A stretch of DNA of 64,000 nucleotides from Aquipuribacter sp. SD81 (GTDB lineage Bacteria; Actinomycetota; Actinomycetes; Actinomycetales; JBBAYJ01), in NCBI RefSeq assembly GCF_037153975.1, contig NZ_JBBAYJ010000023.1, positions 1-64,000 on the forward strand, read 5' to 3'. A program made the translations under genes and the position numbers. Positions 15,667 to 23,949 of this stretch are shown here, piece after piece. Position 1 is the first letter of the stretch. Each line of letters opens with the position of its first letter. The notes under the pieces were generated by a model that saw nothing but the letters and a program-made list of their open reading frames with translations, was not told the DNA's origin and made no database searches.

Positions 15667-16977
15667 TCAGCCGGTGGCCAGCTCCTCCAGGGGCGGCTCC
15701 TGGGCACAGGCCGTCGTGAGCCCGACCCAGGAGTCGTGGTCGCCGAGCGTCGTCGCCTCCGTCTCCCCGTACGGGCGGTACGCGTACGGGTCGCGCACGA
15801 AGTCCTCGAGGCCGGGGGCGGGGTCCGGCTCGACGCCGTGGGCCCGTAGGCAGGGGGCCTGCACGTCCGTGAACCACGCGTACAGGGCCGCGACGTCCTC
15901 GCGGTCGTCCCAGTCGAAGCGGGTGGGCCGCGGGTGGCGGAGGAGGCACAGGTCGACCGCCGTCGCCCGGGTCGCGCGGTCCGCGCTCCCCACCACCTCG
16001 TCCTCCAGCAGCCACCCGCCGTCGTCCTGCAGGACGGCAGGCACCCCGTTCGCCGTCATGCAGGCGACCTGGGCCTCCGCCGACCCGCGCGTGAAGGCGA
16101 CGGCGTGGGTCGTGGTCCGGTCGCCGGCGCCCAGGTCGGCCTCCTCGCCGTACAGGCCGGTGGCGTCGAGCCCCCACCAGGTCCCGTACTGCACCTCCGC
16201 CCACGCCGGCGGCGCCGGTGGGCTGGGCAGGGGGCAGCTCTGCGAGGCCCGCACCAGGTCGGTGGGTGCGACATCGGCGTACGGCGTCCAGGGCGGGGAG
16301 GCCGGCCGCGGGTCCCGCCAGGCCGTCGTGAGGCCGGCGAGCCCAGGGTCGCTCGAGGCCGCCGCCAGCCGGTTGGCCGCCAGGCAGGTCGCGGTGCTCC
16401 GCAGCGCGGCGTGGTGGGCGCGCAGCTCCCGGTCGCTCAGGGGCGCGCGCCGAGGAGCCTCACCGGCCGCGAGGACGCAGGTCCTCGTGTCCCACTGCCG
16501 CCGCTCACCGGCCGGCAGGCGGTCCGCGGCCACGTGGAGGCCTGACGCGTCGACGGTGACCGCGTCCGGGTACTGCTCGTCGAAGCACCCCCGGACGCCC
16601 GACAGCCACTCCTCGTAGCGCGCTGCCTCGGCCTCGCGGTCGGGCTGGGACTCCGTCCACTCCGACACCCGCCCCGAGACCTCGGCGAGGGCGCTCGGTC
16701 GACCCGTCACCACGACGGCCGACCCGACGGCCAGGACGAGGACGACCGCGGCGACGAGCAACGCGCCCACCCCTGTGGACGGGCGCCGTGCCGCCGCGGG
16801 GACGACGGTCGGGAGGGGCAGGGTCCCGGTCCGTCGCGACGACCCGCGCGCCGAGTCGTCGGCCGCCGCTGCGGCCAGCCCGCGCAGCGTGCGGCTGTCG
16901 GTCGTGGGCAGGCGGCGCGCGGGATCAGCCGCCGCGAGCCGGTCGAGAAGCTGGTCGGTGGCCCCGGGCTCGTTCAT
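15667..16977 (-). CDS. Membrane-anchored Cys-rich protein, partner of the ECF sigma factor
   Basis: A 436-residue protein. Residues 1-75 are a cytoplasmic segment (DQLLDRLAAADPARRLPTTDSRTLRGLAAAA), then one membrane helix (GVGALLVAAVVLVLAVGSAVVV), then a large extracytoplasmic part with eight cysteines. Several sit in CL/CM-x-A-N/H-G-V contexts (CMTANGVPA, CLRAHGVEP) that resemble the repeated CMRENGV-type motif of actinobacterial secreted proteins. ATG at 16977 overlaps the sigma-factor stop (ATGA). Position and topology suggest an anti-sigma or envelope sensor; no zinc-finger (HxxxCxxC) motif is present, so this is inference. The extracytoplasmic function is unknown. Confidence 0.7.
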   Translation of the reverse strand: MNEPGATDQLLDRLAAADPARRLPTTDSRTLRGLAAAAADDSARGSSRRTGTLPLPTVVPAAARRPSTGVGALLVAAVVLVLAVGSAVVVTGRPSALAEVSGRVSEWTESQPDREAEAARYEEWLSGVRGCFDEQYPDAVTVDASGLHVAADRLPAGERRQWDTRTCVLAAGEAPRRAPLSDRELRAHHAALRSTATCLAANRLAAASSDPGLAGLTTAWRDPRPASPPWTPYADVAPTDLVRASQSCPLPSPPAPPAWAEVQYGTWWGLDATGLYGEEADLGAGDRTTTHAVAFTRGSAEAQVACMTANGVPAVLQDDGGWLLEDEVVGSADRATRATAVDLCLLRHPRPTRFDWDDREDVAALYAWFTDVQAPCLRAHGVEPDPAPGLEDFVRDPYAYRPYGETEATTLGDHDSWVGLTTACAQEPPLEELATG

Positions 16978-17621
16978 CGCGTCCTCCTCGTCGTCGCCTC
17001 GCCGCGTCCGCGACCCACCACGGGCACGAAGTGGTCCACCGCCCCCGTCGGCGTCGGGTGGCTGTCGGTGCCGACCGGCCGTGGCGGAGCGGAGGGGCCC
17101 TCGCCGTCGCCCGTCGTCGTGCTCCGCCGTGACCAGCGCGCCCGGAGCCGGGCTCGCGCCCGGTGCAGCCGCACGCGCGCGGCCGTCGGCGAGACGCCGA
17201 GCACCCGGGCGACCTCCGTCCCGTCCAACCCCTCCCACGCGGTGAGGCGCAGGAGCTCCTGGTCGGTCTCGGACAGCTCCCCGAGCGCCGCGAGCAGCTC
17301 GCCGTCGGGGGAGTGCAGGTCCACCGCACGGACGTGCGCGAAGGCCGTCCGCGCATGCAGCAGGAGACGCTCGTCGAGCGCCTCGCGCCGGCGGAGGCCA
17401 CGGCGCTGGTTGCGGACGACGCGACGTGCGGTGCCGTACAGCCACAGCCGCGCCTCGTCGCCGGGCGGCAGCTCGGCGACCCGGCGCCAGGCCGTCGTGA
17501 AGGTCTCCGACACCACGTCCGCGGCGTCGTCCGCAGAGGCGGTGCGACGGACCGCGTACGCCATGAGCGCGTCGTAGCAGCGTTCGAAGAGGTCCTCGAA
17601 GCGCTCGCGGTCCGTCGTCAC
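16974..17621 (-). CDS. ECF-type RNA polymerase sigma factor
   Basis: A 215-residue sigma-70 family protein. Region 2 (RFEDLFERCYDALMAYAVRR ... DVVSETFTTAWRR) begins right after the start. Region 4 includes LSETDQELLRLTAWEGLDGTEVARVLGVSPTAARVRLHRARARL, a helix-turn-helix. A 45-residue low-complexity C-terminal tail follows. GTG at 17621. It is cotranscribed and translationally coupled with the downstream Cys-rich membrane protein, suggesting an extracytoplasmic-signal circuit. Confidence 0.92.
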   Translation of the reverse strand: MTTDRERFEDLFERCYDALMAYAVRRTASADDAADVVSETFTTAWRRVAELPPGDEARLWLYGTARRVVRNQRRGLRRREALDERLLLHARTAFAHVRAVDLHSPDGELLAALGELSETDQELLRLTAWEGLDGTEVARVLGVSPTAARVRLHRARARLRARWSRRSTTTGDGEGPSAPPRPVGTDSHPTPTGAVDHFVPVVGRGRGEATTRRTR

Positions 17622-17695
17622 CGCCTCGTCCCCCTGCCCTGTCCCACACCCCGCTCATGTCCGGCCGCGGGTGGGGCGTTACACCCGACCTCCCC

Positions 17696-17827
17696 GTCGT
17701 GGGACGGCCTGGTCGTGACCCGGTCGCGGAGGCCGCCGCGACGTCCCACGACCAGGCGCACACATCTCGGTCGCGGGACCGCGCGCAACCCGCGCCCGGC
17801 TACGGGCCGCCGCGACGTCCCACGACC
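17696..17827. repeat. Repeated CGTCCCACGACC-containing elements
   Basis: In the 232-bp spacer upstream of the sigma gene, a 23-bp sequence occurs exactly twice in direct orientation (17731-17753 and 17805-17827). Its core GTCGTGGGACG is also present inverted at 17696-17706. A related copy (CGTCCCACGACCGCAG) occurs inside the gene at about 45251. No gene is seen in the spacer. Confidence 0.6.
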
Positions 17828-17853
17828 GCGGGTGAGCACCCGGCCTTCCGGGG

Positions 17854-18225
17854 TCAGGCGGCGGCGCGGACCTCGGGGACCGAGCGGACCGGGCCGCGCT
17901 CCAGGCGCGAGGAGAGGCCGACGACGCGCGTCCCGGCGCCCGTGCTCCGCAGCTCGAGCACGTCGTCGCGGACCTCCGCGAGCAGGTCGGTGAGGTCGAG
18001 CAGCAGGGCCCGGCACAGCGCGGCGAGCACCTCCGAGGAGGCCTCCTTGCGTCCGCGCTCGACCTCGGACAGGTACTGCGTCGACACCTGCGCGGCGCGT
18101 GCGACGTCGGCGAGGGTGCGGCGCTGCGCGAGCCGGTGCCGTCGCAGCACGTGACCGAGCAGGACCCGCAGCGGCGGGGTGGTGCGCACCGGGGCAGCGG
18201 TGACGGCGGGCGCAGCGGGCCTCAT
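17854..18225 (-). CDS. XRE-family regulator of the ClgR/PopR type
   Basis: A 123-residue protein with one helix-turn-helix (residues about 25-80): VLRRHRLAQRRTLADVARAA, then VSTQYLSEVERGRKEASSEV. The YLSEVERG-x-KEASSE-x-L block is the signature of ClgR/PopR, activators of clp genes in actinobacteria. It ends VRAAA; a C-terminal Ala-Ala tail is what targets PopR and ClgR to ClpP-dependent degradation in Streptomyces. An orphan clpP with a PopR-like operator is 3 kb away, so this is a plausible regulator of it. ATG at 18225; the N-terminal 18 residues are Ala/Pro-rich and uncertain. Confidence 0.82.
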   Translation of the reverse strand: MRPAAPAVTAAPVRTTPPLRVLLGHVLRRHRLAQRRTLADVARAAQVSTQYLSEVERGRKEASSEVLAALCRALLLDLTDLLAEVRDDVLELRSTGAGTRVVGLSSRLERGPVRSVPEVRAAA

Positions 18226-18247
18226 GCGCCAACGCTACGCCGCCGGC

Positions 18248-18817
18248 TCACACCGGGGCGAGACGCGCCTCGAGCGTCATGAGGTCGATGACGACGCGGG
18301 CGGCGTCGAACAGCCGGTCCGACAGGGCGCTCGCCCCCGGCGACAGGACGGTGAGCGGCCCGCGGTCCGCGAGCTGGGCGAAGATCCCGTCGTTGCTCAG
18401 CACGATCACCTGCCGGCGCTCCGCCTGCACGGCCTCCGCGCCCTCCAGCAGCTTGAGGTCGGCGAGGTCCGCGCCGTCGGGCACGGGCTGGGCGACGTCG
18501 GCGTACTCGGCGAGGTGCTCCCGACCGCGCGCCACCGCGGTGGTGTGGCCGGAGATGACGACGTGGTCCGCGGTCCTCGCGAGCGCGACGACGAACATCA
18601 TCCGCGCCTTCCAGCGCAGGGGGCCCGCGCGCAGGTTGTCGAGGTCGACGAGCAGCACCCGCTCACCCGCGCCGTCGTGCCACACGGGGTTGGCGTCCAC
18701 CCAGCCGACGAGGGCGGCGGCGAGGCGCTCGTGGTCCTCCGCGGTGAGGTCGGCGAGGGCGACCCACTCGAACTCCTCGCGCGGGTCGTGCTCCTCGTGC
18801 TGGTTCCCCATGCCCAC
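18248..18817 (-). CDS. NYN/PIN-like domain protein
   Basis: A 189-residue protein. The core VLLVDLDNLRAGPLRWKARM, a middle VVISGHTT and a late VIVLSNDGIFAQLADRGPLTVLS follow the pattern of NYN nuclease domains, which carry acidic residues at the start (DxDN) and in SND-x-x-F. That suggests a metal-dependent RNase fold, but the match is by eye and the acidic set is incomplete. The N-terminus (MGMGNQHEEHDPREEFEW) is charged. The 22-bp gap to the upstream end of the ClgR-like gene allows cotranscription. Confidence 0.5.
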   Translation of the reverse strand: MGMGNQHEEHDPREEFEWVALADLTAEDHERLAAALVGWVDANPVWHDGAGERVLLVDLDNLRAGPLRWKARMMFVVALARTADHVVISGHTTAVARGREHLAEYADVAQPVPDGADLADLKLLEGAEAVQAERRQVIVLSNDGIFAQLADRGPLTVLSPGASALSDRLFDAARVVIDLMTLEARLAPV

Positions 18818-18966
18818 CCGGCCGATCGTGCCAGGTCAGGTGGCCGGACGGCCGACCGTGGTCCCGAACCCTGCAGCCAGCCCCACCCGGGAGGTCGCGC
18901 CCGCCCGACCCCGTCACGCCCGGTCGCCCCATTCTGCGGCGGCCCCCGGACGGCCAGCCTCGGGTC

Positions 18967-20553
18967 ATGGCTCGCACCCGCCCCACCGTCCTCGTCGTCG
19001 TCGCCGTCGCGCTCGTCGTGCCGGTCCTCCTCGCCATCACGGGCGTCGCGCTCGTCGCGACGGGGGTGCTCAGCCGGCCGCTCGACACGCGCGGCGAGGT
19101 GGCGTTCGAGCGGCCGCTGCGCGTGCCGGAGCTCGCCGCCTCGACGGTCGAGCCGGACGGCACGCGCGTCTTCGACCTCACCCTGCAGCAGGGCGAGACC
19201 GACCTGACCGGCCGTGGCCCGACCCGGACGTGGGGTGTCGACGGGGCGCACCTCGCGCCCACCCTGCGTGCCGCGCGCGGCGAGACGGTGCGCATCGACG
19301 TCGAGAACACGTTGCCGGAGGCCACGAACCTCCACTGGCACGGGCACCGACTGCCCGCGGCGATGGACGGTGGCCCTCACACGAGCATCGCGCCCGGTGC
19401 CACGTGGTCGCCGACGTGGACCGTCGACCAGGCGGCCGCCACCACCTGGTACCACCCGCACCTGCACGGCTCGACCGCGGCGCACCTGGGCCGCGGCCTC
19501 GCCGGCGTCTTCCTGCTCGACGACCCCGCGAACGACCCCGGCGGCCTCCCCGGGGAGTACGGCGTCGACGACGTGCCGCTGCTGCTGCAGGACGTCCGCC
19601 TCGACCGCGACGGGACGCTACGGGACGTGTCGACGTCCGGCGCGGTCGGCGGGTTGGGCAGCACCGTCCTCGTCAACGGCACGGTCGGGCCGTACCTCGA
19701 CGTCACCACCGAGGCCGTCCGGCTGCGGGTGGTGAACGCCTCCACCTCCCGCGTCTACGACCTCGGCCTGGCCGACGGCCGCGCGCTGCAGCTGGTCGCG
19801 ACGGACGGCGGGCTGCTGCCCGCCCCCGTCACCACCGCGTCGGTGCCGCTGTCGCCGGGCGAGCGCGCCGAGGTCGTCGTCCGTCTCGAGCCGGGCGAGC
19901 GCGTCGTGCTGCGCAGCACCCCGCCCGAGCTCGGCGTCGCCTGGCCCGTGCGCGGCATGTCCGGCGCCCGGGACGCCTTCGACCTGCTCGAGCTCCGCGC
20001 GGCCGACGACCTGCGTGCCTCGCCACCGCTGCCCGCCCGGCTGGCCGACGCACCGGACCTGACCGCCGCCGACGCGACGGTGGAGCGCACGTTCGAGCTC
20101 GGTGACGGCCAGGCCATCAACGGCCGCGAGCTCGACATGGGGCGGGTGGACGAGGTGCTCGAGGCCGGCACCGTGGAGCGCTGGACGGTGCGCAACGCCG
20201 ACGGCATCCCGCACAGCTTCCACGTCCACGACGCGCAGATGGCCGTCGCCGCCGTCGACGGCGCGCCACCGCCCCCGCGCCTGGGCGGCTGGAAGGACAC
20301 CCTCTACGTGCCGCCCGGCGGCGAGGTCGAGCTCGTGTTCCGTGTCGCCGAGCACGTCGACCCCGACCGGCCGTACGTCTTCCACTGCCACCTGCTCGTG
20401 CACCACGACCGCGGGATGATGGGCCAGTTCGTCGTCGTCGCGCCCGGGACGGCGGGCGGGCACCCGGGCACGGTCGACGGCGGGACCCACGGGCACGGGG
20501 ACCTGCCGGACGACGTCGCGGCGATCTTCCCGGGAGCGCTCAGGCACCCGTGA
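18967..20553 (+). CDS. Membrane-anchored multicopper oxidase
   Basis: A 528-residue protein with an N-terminal membrane anchor (residues 7-35), so it acts outside the membrane. Copper ligands are complete: HWHGH (about 123), WYHPHLHG (about 162), HSFHVHD (about 416) and HCHLLVHHDRGMM (about 473), giving the type 1 and trinuclear copper sites of three-domain CueO/laccase enzymes. The likely reaction is oxidation of Cu(I) or phenolic substrates with reduction of O2 to water. The His-rich tail (GGTHGHGDLP) may bind copper. No copper-responsive regulator is adjacent; the Pr6Pr gene follows by 25 bp. Confidence 0.93.
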   Translation: MARTRPTVLVVVAVALVVPVLLAITGVALVATGVLSRPLDTRGEVAFERPLRVPELAASTVEPDGTRVFDLTLQQGETDLTGRGPTRTWGVDGAHLAPTLRAARGETVRIDVENTLPEATNLHWHGHRLPAAMDGGPHTSIAPGATWSPTWTVDQAAATTWYHPHLHGSTAAHLGRGLAGVFLLDDPANDPGGLPGEYGVDDVPLLLQDVRLDRDGTLRDVSTSGAVGGLGSTVLVNGTVGPYLDVTTEAVRLRVVNASTSRVYDLGLADGRALQLVATDGGLLPAPVTTASVPLSPGERAEVVVRLEPGERVVLRSTPPELGVAWPVRGMSGARDAFDLLELRAADDLRASPPLPARLADAPDLTAADATVERTFELGDGQAINGRELDMGRVDEVLEAGTVERWTVRNADGIPHSFHVHDAQMAVAAVDGAPPPPRLGGWKDTLYVPPGGEVELVFRVAEHVDPDRPYVFHCHLLVHHDRGMMGQFVVVAPGTAGGHPGTVDGGTHGHGDLPDDVAAIFPGALRHP

Positions 20554-20578
20554 CGGGTCCCGGGGGTCCCGCGCCGTT

Positions 20579-21289
20579 GTGCCCGCGCCGCGGCGGGTGC
20601 GACGCTCGGACGTGCTCGCCCCCCTGCGCTCGCGCCCGCTCGCCCGGACCTGGTTCGCGGTGACCGCGCTGTGCGTCGCCGTCGGTGTCGTCGTCGACGT
20701 CGTGACGGCCGGGACGGGCGACGGCGGCTTCTTCAACGAGCCGTGGGACCGCCGTCTCAACGTGCTCGCGTACTTCACGATCCAGTCCAACCTGCTCGTG
20801 GGACTCAGCAGCCTGCTGCTCGCGCTCGACCCGGACCGCGACAGCCCGGCGCGCCGCTGGCTCCGGCTGACGGCGCTGGCGGCGATCAGCGTGACCGGGA
20901 TCGTCTACCACCTCGTCCTCGCCGGGCTCGTCGATCTGTCCGGCTGGGGCCTGCTCGCCGACACGCTCGTGCACACGGTCGTGCCGCTCCTCGCGGTCGG
21001 CGGCTTCGTGCTCCTCGGCCCGCGCGGCCGGACGAGCGGGCGGCTGCTGCCCGTCACGCTCCTGTTCCCGGTGGCGTGGACCGCCTTCACGCTCGTCCGG
21101 GGCCCGCTCGTCGGCGGCTTCTGGCCCTACCCCTTCGTCGACGTCGACGAGCTCGGCTGGGGCCGGGTGCTGCTCAACGTGGCCGTCGTCGGGGTGCTGT
21201 TCGTCGGGGTGGCGGCCCTCCTGCACGGGGTCGACCGGGTGATGCGGCGCACGACCGGTCCAGCGCCGCCCCGGCCGGTCGGCGGCTGA
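20579..21289 (+). CDS. Pr6Pr family membrane protein
   Basis: A 236-residue protein with six predicted membrane segments. NVLAYFTIQSNLLVG, VYHLVLAGL, LVHTVVPLLAVGGF and FWPYPFVDVDELGW are the conserved blocks of the Pr6Pr (FAR-17a/AIG1-like) family, which has no established function in bacteria. GTG at 20579 lies 25 nt after the multicopper oxidase stop, so readthrough transcription is likely. Confidence 0.85.
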   Translation: MPAPRRVRRSDVLAPLRSRPLARTWFAVTALCVAVGVVVDVVTAGTGDGGFFNEPWDRRLNVLAYFTIQSNLLVGLSSLLLALDPDRDSPARRWLRLTALAAISVTGIVYHLVLAGLVDLSGWGLLADTLVHTVVPLLAVGGFVLLGPRGRTSGRLLPVTLLFPVAWTAFTLVRGPLVGGFWPYPFVDVDELGWGRVLLNVAVVGVLFVGVAALLHGVDRVMRRTTGPAPPRPVGG

Positions 21290-21313
21290 GGCGCCGCGTC
21301 CGGTCGCCGTGGC

Positions 21314-22402
21314 TCAGGCGGCGCGCTGAGGCAGGGTCGGGTAGTCCGTGTAGCCGCGAGCGCCCGTGCCGTAGAAGGTGCTGCTGTCCGGCTCGTTCAG
21401 CGCGGCGCCGAGGCGCACCCGCTCCGGCAGGTCCGGGTTGGCGATGAACGCCCGGCCGAACGCGACGGCGTCCGCACGGCCCTCCCGCACGGCCTCGGCG
21501 GCGCTGTCGGGGGTGAAGCCCTGCGCGAGGACGACCGGTCCGTGCCAGGTCGAGCGCAGGGCGGCCGTGAGGTCGGTACGGCGGCCCTCCGGCGTCACGG
21601 GCTCGACGTAGTGCACGAAGGCCAGGCCGCGCTGCTGCAGGACCCCGCCGACGTGCGCGAGCAGCCCGGCGGGGTCGTCGTCGGTCGCCCCGGACGTACC
21701 GTTGCCCACCGACAGCCGGATGCCGACGCGGTCGGCGCCGCCGAAGCCCTCGACCACCGCGTCGACGACCTCGCCGAGCAGGCGGGCGCGCCCGGCGACG
21801 TCGCCCCCGTAGGCGTCGGTCCGGTCGTTGACCCCGCTGGTGAGGAACTGCTCGATCAGGTAGCCGTTGGCGCCGTGCACCTCGACGGCGTCGAAGCCGG
21901 CCTCGCGGGCGGCGACGGCCGCGTGGCGGTAGTCCGCGGCCACGCGGGCCAGCTCCTCGGTCGCCAGGGCGCGCGGGGTCGAGACGGGCTCGTAGCCGGC
22001 TGCGGTGTAGGAGCGGGCGTCCGCGGCCCGGGACGTCGAGGAGACCGGCGCCGCGCCGTCGTGGAAGGACGTGTGGCTGATCCGTCCGACGTGCCACAGC
22101 TGGGCGGCGATGCGGCCGCCACCGGCGTGGACCGCCTCGGTGACGGCGCGCCAGCCCTCGACCTGGTCCTCGCGCCACAGCCCCGGGGTGTCGAGGTAGC
22201 CGACGGCCTCGGGGCTGATCGCGACGCCCTCGCTGACGAGCAGGCCCGCGGTCGCCCGCTGCCGGTAGTACTCGACGTTGAGCGGTCCGGGGCGGCGCTC
22301 CGCGCCCGTGCGGGTGCGGGTCAGCGGCGCCATGACGAGTCGGTTGGGCAGGACGAGGGCGCCGAGGCGGGTGGGGTGGAGAAGCGTGCGGGTGTCGGTC
22401 AC
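21314..22402 (-). CDS. Old Yellow Enzyme-type alkene reductase
   Basis: A 362-residue FMN-dependent TIM-barrel enzyme: LGALVLPNRLVMAPLTRTR at the start, QLWHVGRISH, EVHGANGYLIEQFL (His/Asn pair binding the substrate carbonyl), DAYGG and FGRAFIANPDLP (phosphate binding). Family members use NADPH to reduce activated C=C bonds of enals, enones, maleimides and nitro compounds. GTG at 22402 gives the normal length; the frame runs open upstream but into sequence unlike the family. It is divergent from the subtilisin gene. Confidence 0.92.
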   Translation of the reverse strand: MTDTRTLLHPTRLGALVLPNRLVMAPLTRTRTGAERRPGPLNVEYYRQRATAGLLVSEGVAISPEAVGYLDTPGLWREDQVEGWRAVTEAVHAGGGRIAAQLWHVGRISHTSFHDGAAPVSSTSRAADARSYTAAGYEPVSTPRALATEELARVAADYRHAAVAAREAGFDAVEVHGANGYLIEQFLTSGVNDRTDAYGGDVAGRARLLGEVVDAVVEGFGGADRVGIRLSVGNGTSGATDDDPAGLLAHVGGVLQQRGLAFVHYVEPVTPEGRRTDLTAALRSTWHGPVVLAQGFTPDSAAEAVREGRADAVAFGRAFIANPDLPERVRLGAALNEPDSSTFYGTGARGYTDYPTLPQRAA

Positions 22403-22554
22403 GAACCGTCGCAACACCCGCCCTCGCCGCTCGCATCCCTGCGGCACCGCACTGTGACGAGGAGCACGGGCCGGCGCCCCGCGCGTTGCGGGACCGCGCG
22501 CCGCCGGGGGGCGGTGGTCTTGACAGTAATGCTCACCGGTTCTGACCCGGAAAG

Positions 22555-22584
22555 GTGACAAGCGCGCGTCCAAGGGGCTACCGT
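22555..22584 (+). promoter_or_regulatory. Possible promoter of the subtilisin gene
   Basis: GTGACA (22555-22560), 18-bp spacer, TACCGT (22579-22584), about 50 nt before the ATG. A TTGACA at 22520-22525 lacks a partner -10 at the right distance. Confidence 0.35.
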
Positions 22585-22635
22585 CCTGCTCGTCGGGCGA
22601 GGTCGCCCGCCCCCCTGACCCGGAGGACGCCCCCC

Positions 22636-23859
22636 ATGCCGCACGCCCCCCTCCGCGCACGCCGGTGCGCCGCGAGCCTCGCGCTCGCGGCCCTCGTGCT
22701 GTCCGGCCTCGGCGCCACCGGCGCCCAGGCCCAGGTGGACGACGTCGCCCCGCTGCTCGAGGCCACCTCGGCCGACGCGATCGACGGGCAGTACATCGTC
22801 GTGCTCGAGGAGGGTGCCGCCGACTCGGCCCCGGGTCGGGCCCGGGCCGCCGAGCGGGCGGCCGAGCGGGCCCGCGGCCTCGGGGCCGAGGTGAGCCACA
22901 CGTACGACGCGAGCATCACCGGCTACGCGGCGGAGCTGTCGGCGCGCGAGCTCGCCCGGGTCCGCAGGGACCCGGCGGTCGCCTACGTCGAGGCGGACCA
23001 GGTCGTCACCACGGCGGCGACCCAGTACAGCCCGACCTGGGGGCTGGACCGGATCGACCAGCGCACCCGGCCGCTGAGCGGCAGCTACACGTACGGGCCG
23101 ACGGGCAGCGGCGTCCGCGCGTACGTCATCGACACCGGCATCCGCGCGAGCCACACCGACTTCGGCGGCCGCGTGGTCGCGGGCGCCACCGCGATCAACG
23201 ACGGCCGCGGGACCAGCGACTGCAACGGGCACGGCACCCACGTGGCCGGCACCGTCGGCGGCGCCCGCTACGGCGTGGCCAAGCAGGTCACGCTCGTGCC
23301 GGTCCGGGTGCTCGGCTGCAACGGCTCGGGCTCCAACTCCGGCGTCATCGCGGGCATCGACTGGGTCGCGAGCACCGCCCCGCGCGGCTCCGTCGCGAAC
23401 ATGAGCCTCGGCGGTCCCGCCTCGAGCGCGACGGACTCGGCCGTCCAGCGGGCGGTGGACGCCGGCGTGACGATGGTCGTCGCCGCGGGCAACGAGAACC
23501 AGAACGCGTGCAACGTCTCGCCGGCGCGCGCCGCGAACGCCATCACGGTGGGCTCGACCACGAGCACCGACGCCCGGTCGAGCTTCTCCAACTACGGCAC
23601 GTGCGTCGACGTGTTCGCGCCCGGGTCGAGCATCACGAGCGCGTGGTGGCAGAGCAACACGCAGACGAAGACGATCAGCGGGACGTCCATGGCGTCGCCG
23701 CACGTGGCCGGGGTCGCCGCGCTGTACCTGCAGCGCAACCCGGGCGCGTCGCCGTCGACGGTCGCGAGCAGCATCGTCGGCAACAGCACCACCGGCGTCG
23801 TCTCCGGCGCCGGGTCCGGTTCCCCGAACCGGCTCCTGTACTCCGGCTACATCGGCTGA
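22636..23859 (+). CDS. Secreted subtilisin-like serine protease (S8, aqualysin type)
   Basis: A 407-residue preproprotein: signal peptide (residues 1-33, ending AQA), I9 propeptide inhibitor domain ([12 protein letters not shown] ... [10 protein letters not shown], to about 130), then the S8A catalytic domain. The triad is Asp in VIDTGI (about 166), His in [10 protein letters not shown] (about 199) and Ser in [10 protein letters not shown] (about 350). Cysteines at DCNGHG/LGCNG and at NACNV/GTCVD probably form disulfides, as in aqualysin and proteinase K. No C-terminal extension. ATG follows GGAGGACG. Broad extracellular proteolysis is the likely role. Confidence 0.95.
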   Translation: MPHAPLRARRCAASLALAALVLSGLGATGAQAQVDDVAPLLEATSADAIDGQYIVVLEEGAADSAPGRARAAERAAERARGLGAEVSHTYDASITGYAAELSARELARVRRDPAVAYVEADQVVTTAATQYSPTWGLDRIDQRTRPLSGSYTYGPTGSGVRAYVIDTGIRASHTDFGGRVVAGATAINDGRGTSDCNGHGTHVAGTVGGARYGVAKQVTLVPVRVLGCNGSGSNSGVIAGIDWVASTAPRGSVANMSLGGPASSATDSAVQRAVDAGVTMVVAAGNENQNACNVSPARAANAITVGSTTSTDARSSFSNYGTCVDVFAPGSSITSAWWQSNTQTKTISGTSMASPHVAGVAALYLQRNPGASPSTVASSIVGNSTTGVVSGAGSGSPNRLLYSGYIG

Positions 23860-23909
23860 GGGGTCTCCGATGTGCCGTTGAGCCGTCGCGACGGCAGGCG
23901 CGACGGTCG

Positions 23910-23949
23910 GTGGGCCGCGATGACGTGGGGAGACGTCATCGCGGCCCAC
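23910..23949. terminator. 17-bp-stem terminator between protease and reductase genes
   Basis: Arms 23910-23926 and 23933-23949 pair perfectly (17 bp) around a 6-nt loop. Convergent genes flank it. The stop codon of the reductase (23936-23938) is inside the right arm, so the last codons and stop of that gene overlap the terminator. Confidence 0.85.

Noticed and set aside
22520-22525. TTGACA before the subtilisin gene as its -35
   Set aside because: No acceptable -10 lies 16-19 bp downstream; the GTGACA/TACCGT pair fits better.
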